Made by a program: the position numbers and the translations under genes. DNA of 64,000 bases from Sphingomonadales bacterium. Lineage in GTDB: Bacteria > Pseudomonadota > Alphaproteobacteria > Sphingomonadales > Sphingomonadaceae. Shown one piece after another: positions 15,200 through 24,637 of the stretch. The notes under the pieces are model-generated. The model saw only the letters and a program-made list of their open reading frames with translations, did not search any database and was not told where the DNA came from. Within the stretch, counting starts at the first letter, position 1, and the number at the start of each line of letters is the position of its first letter. The stretch covers positions 18,231 through 82,230 of the forward strand of contig JAGWMZ010000017.1 of the NCBI GenBank assembly GCA_028871475.1, written 5' to 3'.

Positions 15200-15796
15200 T
15201 CAGCCGCGCGCCAACCTCTTGCGCATGATGAATTCCTCGTCGCGCCACTGCCCAACGGCAAAACGATAGTCGCCCACGATGGCAAATCCCCGGCCCGCAT
15301 AGACATGCTGCGCCCGAAGATTGCCCTGCCAGACGCCCAGCCACAGCGATCGCGGTCGGCGCTGCTCCATCCAGCTCAGCGCATGGTCGAGCAGGCGCTT
15401 GCCCAGCCCGGCCCCCTGGGCACTGCGCCGCAGATAAAGCTGGCACAGCTCCAGATCATCATCGCGCACATCATCATGCGGCAATTTACAAGGCGCCACG
15501 CGCGCATAGGCCACCAGCGCGCCGGTCTCATCCTCCACGACCCAGGTGCATTCGCGCCGGTCGGCCAGCTCGGCCGACACTTTGGCCAGCCCGTAAGCGT
15601 CAACCTCGAAACGCGCGATGTCATCGGCGGGATAGGGAATGTCGAAACCTTCGGGACCAAAAGTCTCGCGAAAGCAGATCAGCTTGAGCGCACTGAGCGC
15701 GGCCAGGTCCTGGGCGCGGGCCAGTCGGATGGGAGAGAAAGTCTTGGCTGGCGAAGGCGAGGCAGACGAAAGGGCGGCGTGCGTGGAAGCTCTCAT
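15200..15796 (-). CDS. GNAT-family N-acetyltransferase
   Basis: A 198-residue acetyl-CoA-dependent acyltransferase. Motif A is LRRSAQGAGLGKRLLDHAL (Q/RxxGxG/A), preceded by ELCQLYL (beta-4), and motif B is LWLGVWQGNLRAQHVYAGRG with FAIVGDYRF. The substrate is not determinable. The first 20 residues before FSPIRLARAQD are Ala/Ser-rich and the true start could be a little later. It is separated from both neighbours by long gaps. Confidence 0.85.
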   Translation of the reverse strand: MRASTHAALSSASPSPAKTFSPIRLARAQDLAALSALKLICFRETFGPEGFDIPYPADDIARFEVDAYGLAKVSAELADRRECTWVVEDETGALVAYARVAPCKLPHDDVRDDDLELCQLYLRRSAQGAGLGKRLLDHALSWMEQRRPRSLWLGVWQGNLRAQHVYAGRGFAIVGDYRFAVGQWRDEEFIMRKRLARG

Positions 15797-16169
15797 CCCC
15801 TGCCGTTAGCGGTGCAAGCCGTCCCCCGCAATGGTCGAGCGACAAAGGGATGCCGAGCCACTTCCCGCGCCATCCTGTAATTTTCTTGCGTCTCGCGCCA
15901 ATCCCGGCTAAAGGCTGCTTCGCACGACCGGCGAAGGGGCCTCCCCCACCCGCAGGTTCGCCCGTCAGGATCAGGCCGCGTGAAGGCAGCGCATCCGGGA
16001 AAAACCATCCCGCCGCGCCCGCTTGACCTTCCTGACAGGGCGCACCGTTCGGTCAGGCATCATCGCCACAGCGCCACCTCGTCACGCAAGGTTGCCGGAG
16101 TTCAGTCCGCCCTTGCCGTGCCCCACGCCCATATTGCGCGTGGCCTATGGCGCATTTTGAAAGTTTCTC
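15797..16169. other. GNAT-DEAD-box divergent intergenic region
   Basis: About 370 bases without a gene. The promoters of the GNAT gene and the helicase must lie here, but no confident box was found. Cold-shock helicases often have long leaders; no specific leader motif was seen. Confidence 0.4.
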
Positions 16170-17687
16170 ATGTCCTATTTTTCCGACCTTCATCTGGCCG
16201 AGCCCATTCTGCGCGCGCTGGCCGAAAAGGGTTACACTGACCCCACCCCCATTCAGCGCCAGTCGATCCCCTCGCTGATCGAGGGCCGCGACCTGCTGGG
16301 CCTCGCCCAAACCGGCACCGGCAAGACGGCGGCCTTCGCCCTGCCCTCGCTGCACCGCCTGGCCATGAGCCCCAAGCCCCGCAAGGCTGCCTCCTGCCGC
16401 ATGCTGGTGCTCAGCCCCACGCGTGAACTGGCAGCGCAGATTGCCGACAACATGAAGTTCTACGCCAAGCATCTGCCGCTTTCCATCCAGTGCATCTTTG
16501 GCGGCGTGCCCGCCCCCAAGCAGGCCCGCGCGCTGGTGGGCGGCACCGACATTCTCGTCGCCACCCCCGGTCGCCTGCTCGACCTGATCGACCAGCGCGC
16601 CCTGACGCTGCGCGATGTGGAAATCTTCGTGCTCGACGAAGCCGACCAGATGATGGACCTTGGCTTCATCCATGCGCTGAAGCGCGTCGCCCGCCTGCTG
16701 CCCCCCGGCCGGCAGAGCCTGTTCTTCTCGGCCACCATGCCGCAGGACATCGAGGCGCTGGGCCGCCAGTTCATCAATGATCCGGTGAAGGTGGAAGTTG
16801 CCCCGCAGTCGACCACCGCTGAGCGCGTCGAGCAGACCGCAATCCTGGTCAACCAGGCCGAAAAGCAGGCGCTACTGACCATCAAGCTGCGCGAAGGCCT
16901 GGCCAGCGGCGAGATCGACCGCACGCTGGTCTTCTCGCGCACCAAGCATGGTTCGGACCGCATCGTGCGCTTCCTCACCACCGCCGGGGTCGAGGCTGCC
17001 GCCATCCATGGTGACAAGTCGCAGGCCCAGCGCACCGCCGCGCTCAAGGGCTTCCGTGAAGGCCGCATCAAGGTGCTGATCGCCACTGACATCGCCGCGC
17101 GCGGCATCGACGTGACGGGCGTCAGCCACGTCTACAACTTCGACATCCCCAATGTGGCCGAGCAATATGTCCACCGCATCGGCCGCACCGGCCGCGCGGG
17201 CGCCGCGGGCATCGCCATCTCTTTCGTCAGCGACGAGGAACGCCCCTACCTCAGGGCCATCGAGCGACTGACCGGCGTGAAGCTGGCCGTCAAGCCGCTG
17301 CCCGATGATTTCCTGAAGGAAGCCGCCCGCCTGCCCGCCCCCGCCAAGCGCGGCCTCGCCAACCCGGCGCTGGGTGGCGGCGAACGCAAGCCGCAGGGCG
17401 AGCGTCGGCGCGATGGTGGCCGTGGTGGCGAAGGACGCGGTGACACGCGCGGCGGTCGCGGCGGTGAAAACCGTGGTGGGCGTGGCGGCGAACAGCGCCG
17501 CAGCAACGACCGTCGTCCCAGTGCCGGGCGCGGCACCCCGCGCGATGGCGAGCGCTCGACCAGCCAGCGCGATCACGACCGCGCCCGCGCCGAGCGCCGT
17601 CAGGCCGAGCGCCCCTCGGGCCCGCGTTTCGATCCCCTGCGCGATGCCTCTGGCGATGAGCGTCGGGATCGTCAGGGGCGCCGTTAA
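16170..17687 (+). CDS. DEAD-box RNA helicase, RhlE-like, with RGG-rich tail
   Basis: A 505-residue ATP-dependent RNA helicase. Motifs in order: Q motif (PTPIQRQSIP), I (AQTGTGKT), Ia (PTRELAAQ), Ib (TPGRLLDL), II (DEAD in VLDEADQMMDLGF), III (SAT), IV (TLVFSRTKHG), V (ATDIAARGIDV), VI (HRIGRTGRAG). From about residue 385 the chain becomes a long, basic Arg/Gly/Glu/Asp-rich tail with RGG-like repeats that should bind RNA. It is expected in ribosome assembly or mRNA turnover in the cytoplasm. Confidence 0.95.
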   Translation: MSYFSDLHLAEPILRALAEKGYTDPTPIQRQSIPSLIEGRDLLGLAQTGTGKTAAFALPSLHRLAMSPKPRKAASCRMLVLSPTRELAAQIADNMKFYAKHLPLSIQCIFGGVPAPKQARALVGGTDILVATPGRLLDLIDQRALTLRDVEIFVLDEADQMMDLGFIHALKRVARLLPPGRQSLFFSATMPQDIEALGRQFINDPVKVEVAPQSTTAERVEQTAILVNQAEKQALLTIKLREGLASGEIDRTLVFSRTKHGSDRIVRFLTTAGVEAAAIHGDKSQAQRTAALKGFREGRIKVLIATDIAARGIDVTGVSHVYNFDIPNVAEQYVHRIGRTGRAGAAGIAISFVSDEERPYLRAIERLTGVKLAVKPLPDDFLKEAARLPAPAKRGLANPALGGGERKPQGERRRDGGRGGEGRGDTRGGRGGENRGGRGGEQRRSNDRRPSAGRGTPRDGERSTSQRDHDRARAERRQAERPSGPRFDPLRDASGDERRDRQGRR

Positions 17688-17698
17688 GGAATGAAGGG

Positions 17699-17945
17699 TA
17701 AGGTGCGAGGGCCATCGCCCTCGCGCTCCCTTTAGTTCGGCAAGGTCAGCGGCTCCCGACCGTAGCGCCAGCATCGGCGCACCGCAGGTTTTAACACGCC
17801 AAAGGAAGCGCCGGGGCTTTCATGCCTGCGGCGCTCTCGTATTATGCGCTGACGTTTCGCTGGATAAGCGGCATAGACAACAAACGGGAGCGCGAGGGCC
17901 CCTAGCTTGTCGCTCGCGACAAGCGCTCGCTGAGGGCCCTCGCAC
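17699..17945. repeat. Palindromic MITE-like repeat (copy 3)
   Basis: The left palindrome at 17705-17730 differs from copy 1 by one central base. The right half begins at 17886 with GGGAGCGCGAGGGC and ends with GGCCCTCGCACC; a 30-base hairpin containing TTGTCGCTCGCGACAA is inserted within it. The inner CGCACCGCAGG and CCTGCGGCGC arms resemble those of copy 1. It fills the gap between the helicase and the HerA-like gene. Confidence 0.7.
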
Positions 17946-17959
17946 CTTCCCCTTTTCTT

Positions 17960-19480
17960 CTAAACCGAAGCGGTGAACACACCCAGTTCCGGAATCCCGA
18001 TCGAGCGCCGACCGCTGTAATCGGTCTTGACGACGATATGTCCGTCCTTCTCCAGATACTCCAGCAACCGCCGGATACGCCCGGATGACGAGGTGCCATA
18101 GACCCGCGCCAGTTCATTGTCGTCGGGGCAAGGCTCACCCTCGATGGCCGCACGGGCAATCACCAGATAGGGCGCCAGCCAGTCATCCGACACCGCCCGC
18201 GCCAGCCCCATCAACTGAGCCCAGCGCTCCTCTTGCGGCGCGTAGATGCCCGCAACGGCCATGGCGAAACGGCGGCGGAACTGGATGACGTCGCCCGCAT
18301 GGTGGCCGATGCGCTTCATCCGGCAACGCAGGGTAAAATCCTGATAGAGCGAGGCGATCTGCTGATAGGTGGCGCCCGGCTCGCTGGCCATGTCTTCCAT
18401 GATGCTGGCGAGCAGGCTGTTCACCTCATCGGGCGACATGGCGGGCGGCGCCGACACTTGCGCCGCGGCAAAGAGGTTGTCGCTGCCCGCCAGCGGGTCG
18501 GCCGGGGCCTCCTCCGTGCCCGGCGCCACCGCCATCACATAGGTGCTGATCTGCTCCATCAGATCGCCGGCATCCGGCAGAACACCAGCGCGTGAGGGTG
18601 TATCGCTGCCCGTCAATTCCTCCAGCGTGGGGGCGGCGTGGAGCAGCACGTGAAGGTCATCGCCATTGGTGGCGGGCGGCGGCAACAGGCCGGTGGAGAC
18701 CGCATTGCTTTTCGTCTTCACTCCGCCAATACGGACGGCCACCGGGCGGCGCGTGATGGCCGGGCCCAGCGCAAGGAACTGACCGCGCTCGAGATCGCGG
18801 ATGGTTTCGGCCTGCCGCCGGTCCATGCCCAGAAGGTCCGCCGCGCGCGCCATGTCGATGTCGAGAAAGGTGCGGCCCATCAGGAAATTCGACGCCTCGG
18901 CCGCCACATTCTTGGCCAGCTTGGCCAGACGCTGGGTGGCGATGATCCCGGCAAGGCCACGTTTGCGCCCACGGCACATCAGGTTCGTCATGGCCGAAAG
19001 CGACAGCCGCCGCACCTCATCGGTCACGTCACCCGCAGCGGCGGGGGCAAACATCTGCGCCTCGTCCACCACCACCAGCGCGGGATACCACTGATCCCGC
19101 GGGGCATCGAACAGCGTGTTGAGGAACGTGGCGGCACAGCGCATCTGCGCCTCGATTTCCAGTCCGTCGAGCGCCAGAATCACACTCGCCCGGTGTTGCC
19201 GCACGCGGTTGGCCAGGCGGATCAGGTCATTGTTCGAATAGGCCGCGCCATCGACGACGATATGACCAAAGGGTTCTGCCAGGGTGACGAAATCGCCCTC
19301 AGGGTCGATCACCACCTGCTGGACCAGCGCCGCGCTTTCCTCAAGCAGACGGCGCAGCAAATGGCTCTTGCCCGAGCCCGAATTGCCCTGAACCAGCAAA
19401 CGGGTCGCCAAGAGTTCCTCGATGTCGATCTGCAAGGGCTTGCCGCCCTGCTGTTCGCCGATGATAACCGATGCGCTCAC
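17960..19480 (-). CDS. HerA/FtsK-like P-loop ATPase (DUF87 type)
   Basis: A protein of about 506 residues with Walker A GNSGSGKSHL, Walker B ALVVVDEAQMF and the GRKRGLAGIIATQR arginine region, the pattern of HerA-type hexameric DNA translocases. It starts with VIIGEQQGGKPLQIDIEELL, a short HAS-barrel-like lead. The C-terminal third (after residue 330) is helical and not recognised, with a possible winged-helix end (RRLLEYLEKDGHIVVKTD). The GTG at 19480 is the most plausible start although its ribosome site is poor; longer in-frame options begin with low-quality sequence. No NurA nuclease is adjacent. Confidence 0.8.
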   Translation of the reverse strand: MSASVIIGEQQGGKPLQIDIEELLATRLLVQGNSGSGKSHLLRRLLEESAALVQQVVIDPEGDFVTLAEPFGHIVVDGAAYSNNDLIRLANRVRQHRASVILALDGLEIEAQMRCAATFLNTLFDAPRDQWYPALVVVDEAQMFAPAAAGDVTDEVRRLSLSAMTNLMCRGRKRGLAGIIATQRLAKLAKNVAAEASNFLMGRTFLDIDMARAADLLGMDRRQAETIRDLERGQFLALGPAITRRPVAVRIGGVKTKSNAVSTGLLPPPATNGDDLHVLLHAAPTLEELTGSDTPSRAGVLPDAGDLMEQISTYVMAVAPGTEEAPADPLAGSDNLFAAAQVSAPPAMSPDEVNSLLASIMEDMASEPGATYQQIASLYQDFTLRCRMKRIGHHAGDVIQFRRRFAMAVAGIYAPQEERWAQLMGLARAVSDDWLAPYLVIARAAIEGEPCPDDNELARVYGTSSSGRIRRLLEYLEKDGHIVVKTDYSGRRSIGIPELGVFTASV

Positions 19481-19666
19481 GGGGGTGGGGTGTATCGGGT
19501 GGAGGCTTTGGGGCCTAGGGCTGGGAGTGGGGTTTTCCAGAGGTTTTGAGAGATAATGCAAGGACCAGCATCGCCGCGCCGCATGCGGTCCTTCCCTCCA
19601 ACAGCAGAAAGCACAGCGCCCGCTCTCCCTTGGCGCGCCCATTGTGTCGGAAGACGTCATGGGGGT

Positions 19667-19687
19667 CCGGGGGTGTAACACCCCCGG
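19667..19687. repeat. REP-like palindrome
   Basis: CCGGGGGTG-TAA-CACCCCCGG is a perfect 9-bp stem just beyond the 3' end of the FAD oxidoreductase gene. There is no T-run on either side, so it resembles a repetitive extragenic palindrome more than a terminator. Confidence 0.45.
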
Positions 19688-19695
19688 CCTTCCCT

Positions 19696-21306
19696 TTATT
19701 TCAACAAGTCCAAAGCCAAAGCCTCAGCCACCTTGATCCCGTCAACCGCCGCCGACAGAATGCCCCCCGCATAGCCTGCCCCCTCGCCCGCCGGATAGAG
19801 CCCGGGCGTGTTGAGCGACTGGAAATCCTTGCCCCGCGTGATGCGCAAGGGGCTGGAGGTGCGGGTTTCAACGCCGGTCATGATGACATCGGGATGGTCA
19901 TAGCCGGGCACCTGGCGGCCAAACACGGGCAGCGCCTCGCGGATCGCATCGATCACATAATCGGGCAGACATTCGCGCAGGTCGGTCAGCTTCACCCCCG
20001 GCTTGTAGCTGGGCACCACCGCGCCGAAGTCGCCCGAGGAGGAGCGCCCCGCCAGCAGGTCCCCCAGCTTTTGCCCGGGCGCCCAGTAATTGCTGCCCCC
20101 GGCAATATAGGCCAGATCCTCCCAGTGGCGCTGGAACGCGATCCCCGCCAGCGGCCCGCCGGGATAATCCTTGCCCGGATCAATGGTGACGACAAGGCCG
20201 GAATTGGCGTTGAATTCCGCCCGCGAATACTGGCTCATGCCGTTGGTCACCACGCGGCCTTCCTCGCTGGTGGCGGCCACCACGCGCCCGCCCGGACACA
20301 TGCAGAAGGAATAGACCGTGCGCCCGTTGCTGCACTGATGCGACAGCGAATAGGCCGCCGCGCCCAAAATCTCATTCCCCGCGCATTCGCCAAACCGCGC
20401 CTTGTCGATCCAGCTTTGCGGATGTTCGATGCGCACGCCGATGGCGAAGGGCTTGGCTTCCATCGTCACGCCCGCATCGTGCAGGGCATGGAACGTGTCG
20501 CGGCTGGAATGGCCCACCGCCATGATGACATGGCTGGTTTCAATGTACCCGCCATCGGAGAGATGCAGGCCGCGCAGCTTGCGGTCCTCACCCACGTCAA
20601 ACCCGCTGACCAGCGTTTCGAAGCGATATTCGCCGCCCAGCTTCTCGATGGTCTCACGCATGCTCATCACCATCGTCACCAGACGGAAGGTGCCGATATG
20701 GGGATGCGCCTCATAGAGAATGTCGTCGGGCGCGCCCGCTTTCACAAACTCCACCAGCACCTTGCGGCCCAGATGGCGCGGGTCCTTGATACGGCTGTAA
20801 AGCTTGCCGTCCGAAAAGGTGCCAGCGCCGCCCTCGCCAAACTGCACATTCGATTCAGGGTTCAACTCCGACCGGCGCCACAGGCCCCAAGTGTCCTTGG
20901 TCCGCTCGCGCACGGCCTTGCCGCGCTCCAGAATGATCGGCTTCAGGCCCATTTGCGCCAGAATCAGCGCCGCCAGCAAGCCGCAGGGGCCGGCGCCAAT
21001 CACCACCGGGCGCGGGCCGCTGTAATCGGCGGGCGCCATGACGGGGAAGTGATAGGATGTGTCAGGCGTGGCGCGCACATGCTGGTCGCCGGCATGGCGA
21101 TCCAGCAGCGCAGCCTCATCGGCCACCTCGACATCAACCGTATAGACCAGCTTGATCGCGCTTTTCTTGCGCGCATCATTGCCGCGCCGCACCACATGCC
21201 AGCGCATCGGCGCGCCATCCTCCAGCCCCAGACGCAGGCGCGCAGCCTGTTCCAGTTCCTCGGGGCTATGGTTGAGCGGCAGGATGAGATCGGAAAGACG
21301 TATCAT
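19696..21306 (-). CDS. FAD-dependent dehydrogenase of the COG2509 type
   Basis: A 536-residue flavoprotein. The Rossmann GxGxxG-type motif is VVIGAGPCGLLAALILAQMG (about residue 102), later SDGGYIETSHVIMAVGHSSR, and the C-terminal FAD segment LYPAGEGAGYAGGILSAAVD. The N-terminal 90 residues form the separate domain seen in this uncharacterised family, which is related to GidA/HI0933-type flavoproteins. Reaction unknown. It starts close to the marR gene on the opposite strand, so their promoters share about 90 bases. Confidence 0.88.
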   Translation of the reverse strand: MIRLSDLILPLNHSPEELEQAARLRLGLEDGAPMRWHVVRRGNDARKKSAIKLVYTVDVEVADEAALLDRHAGDQHVRATPDTSYHFPVMAPADYSGPRPVVIGAGPCGLLAALILAQMGLKPIILERGKAVRERTKDTWGLWRRSELNPESNVQFGEGGAGTFSDGKLYSRIKDPRHLGRKVLVEFVKAGAPDDILYEAHPHIGTFRLVTMVMSMRETIEKLGGEYRFETLVSGFDVGEDRKLRGLHLSDGGYIETSHVIMAVGHSSRDTFHALHDAGVTMEAKPFAIGVRIEHPQSWIDKARFGECAGNEILGAAAYSLSHQCSNGRTVYSFCMCPGGRVVAATSEEGRVVTNGMSQYSRAEFNANSGLVVTIDPGKDYPGGPLAGIAFQRHWEDLAYIAGGSNYWAPGQKLGDLLAGRSSSGDFGAVVPSYKPGVKLTDLRECLPDYVIDAIREALPVFGRQVPGYDHPDVIMTGVETRTSSPLRITRGKDFQSLNTPGLYPAGEGAGYAGGILSAAVDGIKVAEALALDLLK

Positions 21307-21366
21307 CCGCGCCCCATACCGCCACCGGCCCCGCCGCGCCAGCCCTGCCGAAGCCGCCTACCTTCC

Positions 21367-21410
21367 TTGACATGATGCATATACATCGAATAAAGGATGC
21401 ATATGCATCC
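21367..21410 (+). promoter_or_regulatory. marR promoter with two palindromic operators
   Basis: TTGACA at 21367-21372 could be a -35 box. GATGCATATACATC (21374-21387, imperfect) and GGATGCATATGCATCC (21395-21410, perfect) are the same palindrome 22 bases apart, two turns of DNA. The second spans the marR start. This fits autoregulation by the MarR protein. Confidence 0.65.
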
Positions 21411-21855
21411 TTTGCCGCCGTCCCTCTGCGTCTGCACCACACTGCGCCGCGCCACGCGGGCGCTCACCCGCGCCTATGACGAAGCGCTGGCCGACCATGG
21501 CATCACCATCCAGCAATTCGCCATTCTGCGCCACACGCGCGATTACCTCCGCGCGGAGGGCAGCCCCATTCCCCTCGCCCGACTGGCCCAAAGGCTGGTG
21601 ATGGACCGCACCAGCCTCTACCGCGCCTTGCCCGCGCTGGAACGCGCAGGCTGGCTGGCGCTGGCCTCTCCCTCGCCGCGGCTGCGCATAGCCGCCATCA
21701 CCCCCGCCGGCGAAGCGCTGATCATGCGCGCCGAGCCCGACTGGACCGCACTGCAGACACGCATCCTTGCCTCCATGCAGCCGGGCGAATGGCTGGCCCT
21801 GCAAGCCAGCGCCGACCGCCTTGCCTCATCGCTCTCTCAGGATCTGCCCGCATGA
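21397..21855 (+). CDS. MarR-family transcriptional regulator
   Basis: A 152-residue winged-helix regulator. The helix-turn-helix covers PLARLAQRLVMDRTSLYRAL with the wing at ASPSPRLRIAAITPAGEAL; the dimerising helices flank it. Members usually repress a neighbouring transporter until a small aromatic or lipophilic ligand binds. The start codon lies within an operator palindrome, and a second ATG at 21403 is equally possible. Its TGA overlaps the next gene's ATG (ATGA), so the MFS gene is translationally coupled. Confidence 0.88.
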   Translation: MHMHPLPPSLCVCTTLRRATRALTRAYDEALADHGITIQQFAILRHTRDYLRAEGSPIPLARLAQRLVMDRTSLYRALPALERAGWLALASPSPRLRIAAITPAGEALIMRAEPDWTALQTRILASMQPGEWLALQASADRLASSLSQDLPA

Positions 21856-23099
21856 CCGCCCGCTTCCACCGCGCCTTTCTCGTCTGCGCCGTCACCTTCC
21901 TGTGCCTGCTGGTGGCCGCCGGGCTGCGTTCGGCACCCAGCGTGCTGATGGTGCCGCTGCAGCTTCATTTCGGCTGGGACCGCGCTACCGTCTCGCTCAC
22001 CTCGGCGGTCGGCATTTTTCTCTATGGACTGGTGGGCCCTTTCGCCGCCGCGCTGATGCTCTCGCTGGGCATCAAGCGGACCATGCTGGGCGGGCTGGCT
22101 TTGATGGCTCTGGGCACGCTGCTCAGCCGGTGGATGAGCGAGAGTTGGCACTATCTGCTGACCTGGGGCGTTATCTCGGGCCTGGGCAGCGGGGCCATTG
22201 CCAATGTGCTGGGCGCCACCATCACCAATCGCTGGTTCGCCCGGCGGCAAGGGCTGGTGATGGGTCTGCTCTCGGCCTCGACCGCCACCGGCGCGCTCAT
22301 CTTCCTGCCCTTTCTCGCCTGGCTGACGCGCAATGGCGCCTGGCAGGGCGTGGTGACGATGGTGTCGGTCGCCTGCCTCGCCATGATACCGCTGGTCTGG
22401 TTTCTCGTCCCCGAAAGCCCGGTCGCCGTCGGCACCACCCGCTTTGGCGAAGCCCCCGGCGCCGTGCCGACACCGCGCGCGGCGGCCAGCCCGATGCTGG
22501 CGCTGACCGTGTTGGCCAAGGCGTCAAAGTCTCCCACCTTCTGGCTGCTCTTCGGCACCTTCTTCGTCTGCGGCGCCACCACCAACGGCCTCGTCGGCAC
22601 CCATCTCATCGCCTACTGCGGTGACCATGGCATCGCGCCCGTTGCCGCCGCAGGCCTGCTCTCCACCATGGGCTTTTTCGACCTGCTGGGCACCACCGCC
22701 TCGGGCTGGCTGACCGACCGTTTCGACCCGCGCCGCCTGCTTTTCGTCTATTACGGATTGCGAGGGGCTTCGCTCATCGTGCTGCCGTTCCTCTCCTTCG
22801 GCCCCATCGGTCTTGGCGCCTTTGCGGTGTTCTACGGGCTCGACTGGATCGCCACCGTGCCGCCCACCGTCGCCATCGCCAACCGCAGCTTTGGCGAACG
22901 CGAGGCGCCCATCGTCTTTGGCTGGGTGGTGGCCGGGCATCAGCTTGGCGCGGCCTGCGCGGCACTGGGTGCCGGGCTGATACGGCAGAGCTACGGCTCT
23001 TATGGCCCGGCCTTTGCCGCCGCAGGGATACTGGGCGTGGTCGCTGCATTGGCCGCGCTTGCCCTGCCCTATACGCGTGCCCAGCTTCGCCCCGCTTGA
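21852..23099 (+). CDS. MFS transporter, OFA/monocarboxylate-like
   Basis: A 415-residue major facilitator with 12 predicted membrane helices, six on each side of a polar central loop (about residues 180-215). The segment LTSAVGIFLYGLVGPFAAAL and the later GWLTDRFDPRRLL, VFYGLDWIATVPPTVAI match MFS transporters of the oxalate/formate and monocarboxylate-like group. The substrate is unknown; coupling to the MarR gene suggests an efflux or uptake substrate that is also the regulator's ligand. Confidence 0.85.
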   Translation: MTARFHRAFLVCAVTFLCLLVAAGLRSAPSVLMVPLQLHFGWDRATVSLTSAVGIFLYGLVGPFAAALMLSLGIKRTMLGGLALMALGTLLSRWMSESWHYLLTWGVISGLGSGAIANVLGATITNRWFARRQGLVMGLLSASTATGALIFLPFLAWLTRNGAWQGVVTMVSVACLAMIPLVWFLVPESPVAVGTTRFGEAPGAVPTPRAAASPMLALTVLAKASKSPTFWLLFGTFFVCGATTNGLVGTHLIAYCGDHGIAPVAAAGLLSTMGFFDLLGTTASGWLTDRFDPRRLLFVYYGLRGASLIVLPFLSFGPIGLGAFAVFYGLDWIATVPPTVAIANRSFGEREAPIVFGWVVAGHQLGAACAALGAGLIRQSYGSYGPAFAAAGILGVVAALAALALPYTRAQLRPA

Positions 23100-23151
23100 A
23101 CCTGCCCGCGCCAGCCCCTAAAGGCGCGCGCAGGTTTCAAAGGGACAGCAC

Positions 23152-24015
23152 ATGGCACAGATCATCGATGGCAAGGCGCTGGCCGCGCGGCTGATGGAAG
23201 ACACGCAGCAGGGCGTGGCGGACATCGTGGCGGCAACCGGCGCCCCTCCGGGTCTGGCCGTGGTGCTGGTGGGCGCCGACCCGGCGAGCGAGGTCTATGT
23301 CGGCCGCAAGATCAGCCAGTGCCGCAAGGCCGGCATCACCTCGATCGAGCACCGCCTGCCCGCCGACACCGCCGAGACCGAGCTCCTCGCCCTCATCGAC
23401 CGGCTGAACGCCGACCCGGCCATTCATGGCATCCTGGTGCAGCTTCCCCTGCCCAAGGGCCTCAACGCCGCAGCCGTGCTCGACCGGATCAGCCCGGACA
23501 AGGATGTCGACGGCTTTCACCCGGTGAATGTCGGGCGCCTGTCCACCGGCACGGGCGGCCTTGTGCCCTGCACGCCGCTGGGCATCATGATGCTGCTCGA
23601 CAGTGTGATCGAGGATTATCGCGGGCTCAACGCCGTGGTCATCGGTAAGTCGAACATCGTGGGCAAACCCGTCTCCATGCTGCTGCTCGAACGCGAGGCG
23701 ACGGTGACGGTCACTCACATCGAGACGAAGGACCTGCCCGATGTCGCCCGCAAGGCCGACATCATCGTCGCCGCCGCCGGCGCCCCCCATCTGGTGCGCG
23801 GCTATTGGGTAAAGCCCGGCGCTGTGGTCATCGACGTTGGCATCACCCGCATCACCGACCACGATGGCGTGACCAAAATCGTGGGCGATTGCGCCACGCA
23901 TGAGCTGGACCATGCCCGCGCTGTCACGCCCGTACCCGGCGGCGTGGGGCCGATGACCATTGCCTGCCTGCTGGCCAATACCGTCAAGGCGGCAAAAATG
24001 GGGCTGAAGCGGTAA
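23152..24015 (+). CDS. folD: Methylenetetrahydrofolate dehydrogenase/cyclohydrolase
   Basis: A 287-residue bifunctional FolD that interconverts methylene-, methenyl- and 10-formyl-tetrahydrofolate with NADP. Signature motifs: [20 protein letters not shown] with the catalytic Lys, [27 protein letters not shown], the NADP loop [14 protein letters not shown] and the C-terminal [18 protein letters not shown]. Length and order match the family. It begins 52 bases after the MFS gene in the same orientation. Confidence 0.97.
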   Translation: MAQIIDGKALAARLMEDTQQGVADIVAATGAPPGLAVVLVGADPASEVYVGRKISQCRKAGITSIEHRLPADTAETELLALIDRLNADPAIHGILVQLPLPKGLNAAAVLDRISPDKDVDGFHPVNVGRLSTGTGGLVPCTPLGIMMLLDSVIEDYRGLNAVVIGKSNIVGKPVSMLLLEREATVTVTHIETKDLPDVARKADIIVAAAGAPHLVRGYWVKPGAVVIDVGITRITDHDGVTKIVGDCATHELDHARAVTPVPGGVGPMTIACLLANTVKAAKMGLKR

Positions 24016-24144
24016 AAAGGACCGGCAAGGGCCAGCACTCTCGCAAAAAATGACGCGGGGCAACATTTCGTCACAAAAGGGCACAGGGCGGGCAAAACAC
24101 CTTGGCTATCTCCGTCTCATCACGAAGACGAAAGGTTTCCCCGG

Positions 24145-24516
24145 ATGTTGTTCTCGATCCTGACCACCCTGGCGCTGGCAACCACACCGGCCCCCATCGC
24201 CATCAACGAGCCCCTGCAGGCCATTGGCTGCCACCCCCAGCCCGGCAAGGTGATGGGCTGCGTCACCAACAGCCACACCGTTGCCCAGCAGCGCGCGCAA
24301 GGCACGTTCAAGCCCGCCACCGCCCTGGCCGAGCGCGACAATGTCGAGCGCACCGTGGCCTGCCATCCCGATCCCAGCCGCAACCGTGGCTGCTTTCGCG
24401 CCGCGCCGGGTGCCAGGGTGAAACCCGCCATGGCCGCCCGCGCCGCCAAGACCGAAACCGCCGAGGCGACCCCCGCCCCGGCCCAGCCTTCGGACGCAGC
24501 CGCCAAAAGCAGCTGA
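24145..24516 (+). CDS. Secreted hypothetical protein with paired cysteines
   Basis: A 123-residue protein with a short signal-like N-terminus (MLFSILTTLALATTPAPIA), then a mature part with four cysteines in two similar sections (GCHPQPGKVMGCVT and ACHPDPSRNRGCFR). This looks like an internal duplication of a CHP...GC unit that could form disulfides in the periplasm. The C-terminal 45 residues are Ala/Pro/Lys-rich and low-complexity. No family recognised. Confidence 0.65.
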   Translation: MLFSILTTLALATTPAPIAINEPLQAIGCHPQPGKVMGCVTNSHTVAQQRAQGTFKPATALAERDNVERTVACHPDPSRNRGCFRAAPGARVKPAMAARAAKTETAEATPAPAQPSDAAAKSS

Positions 24517-24637
24517 TGTCCATCGGGCGGCAATTCCACGCCCACGGTTTCCCTATGACCGGCCCCTCGACACGGCAGGTGCATGGGGTTGCCGCCCGAA
24601 CTCTCTGCTTTTCCCTGCTTGAAAATGGAACCCATTC

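Noticed and set aside
17374..17694. Separate Ala/Val-rich protein within the helicase 3' region
   Set aside because: It is an out-of-frame reading of the RGG-rich tail; repetitive Arg/Gly codons create open frames on both strands.
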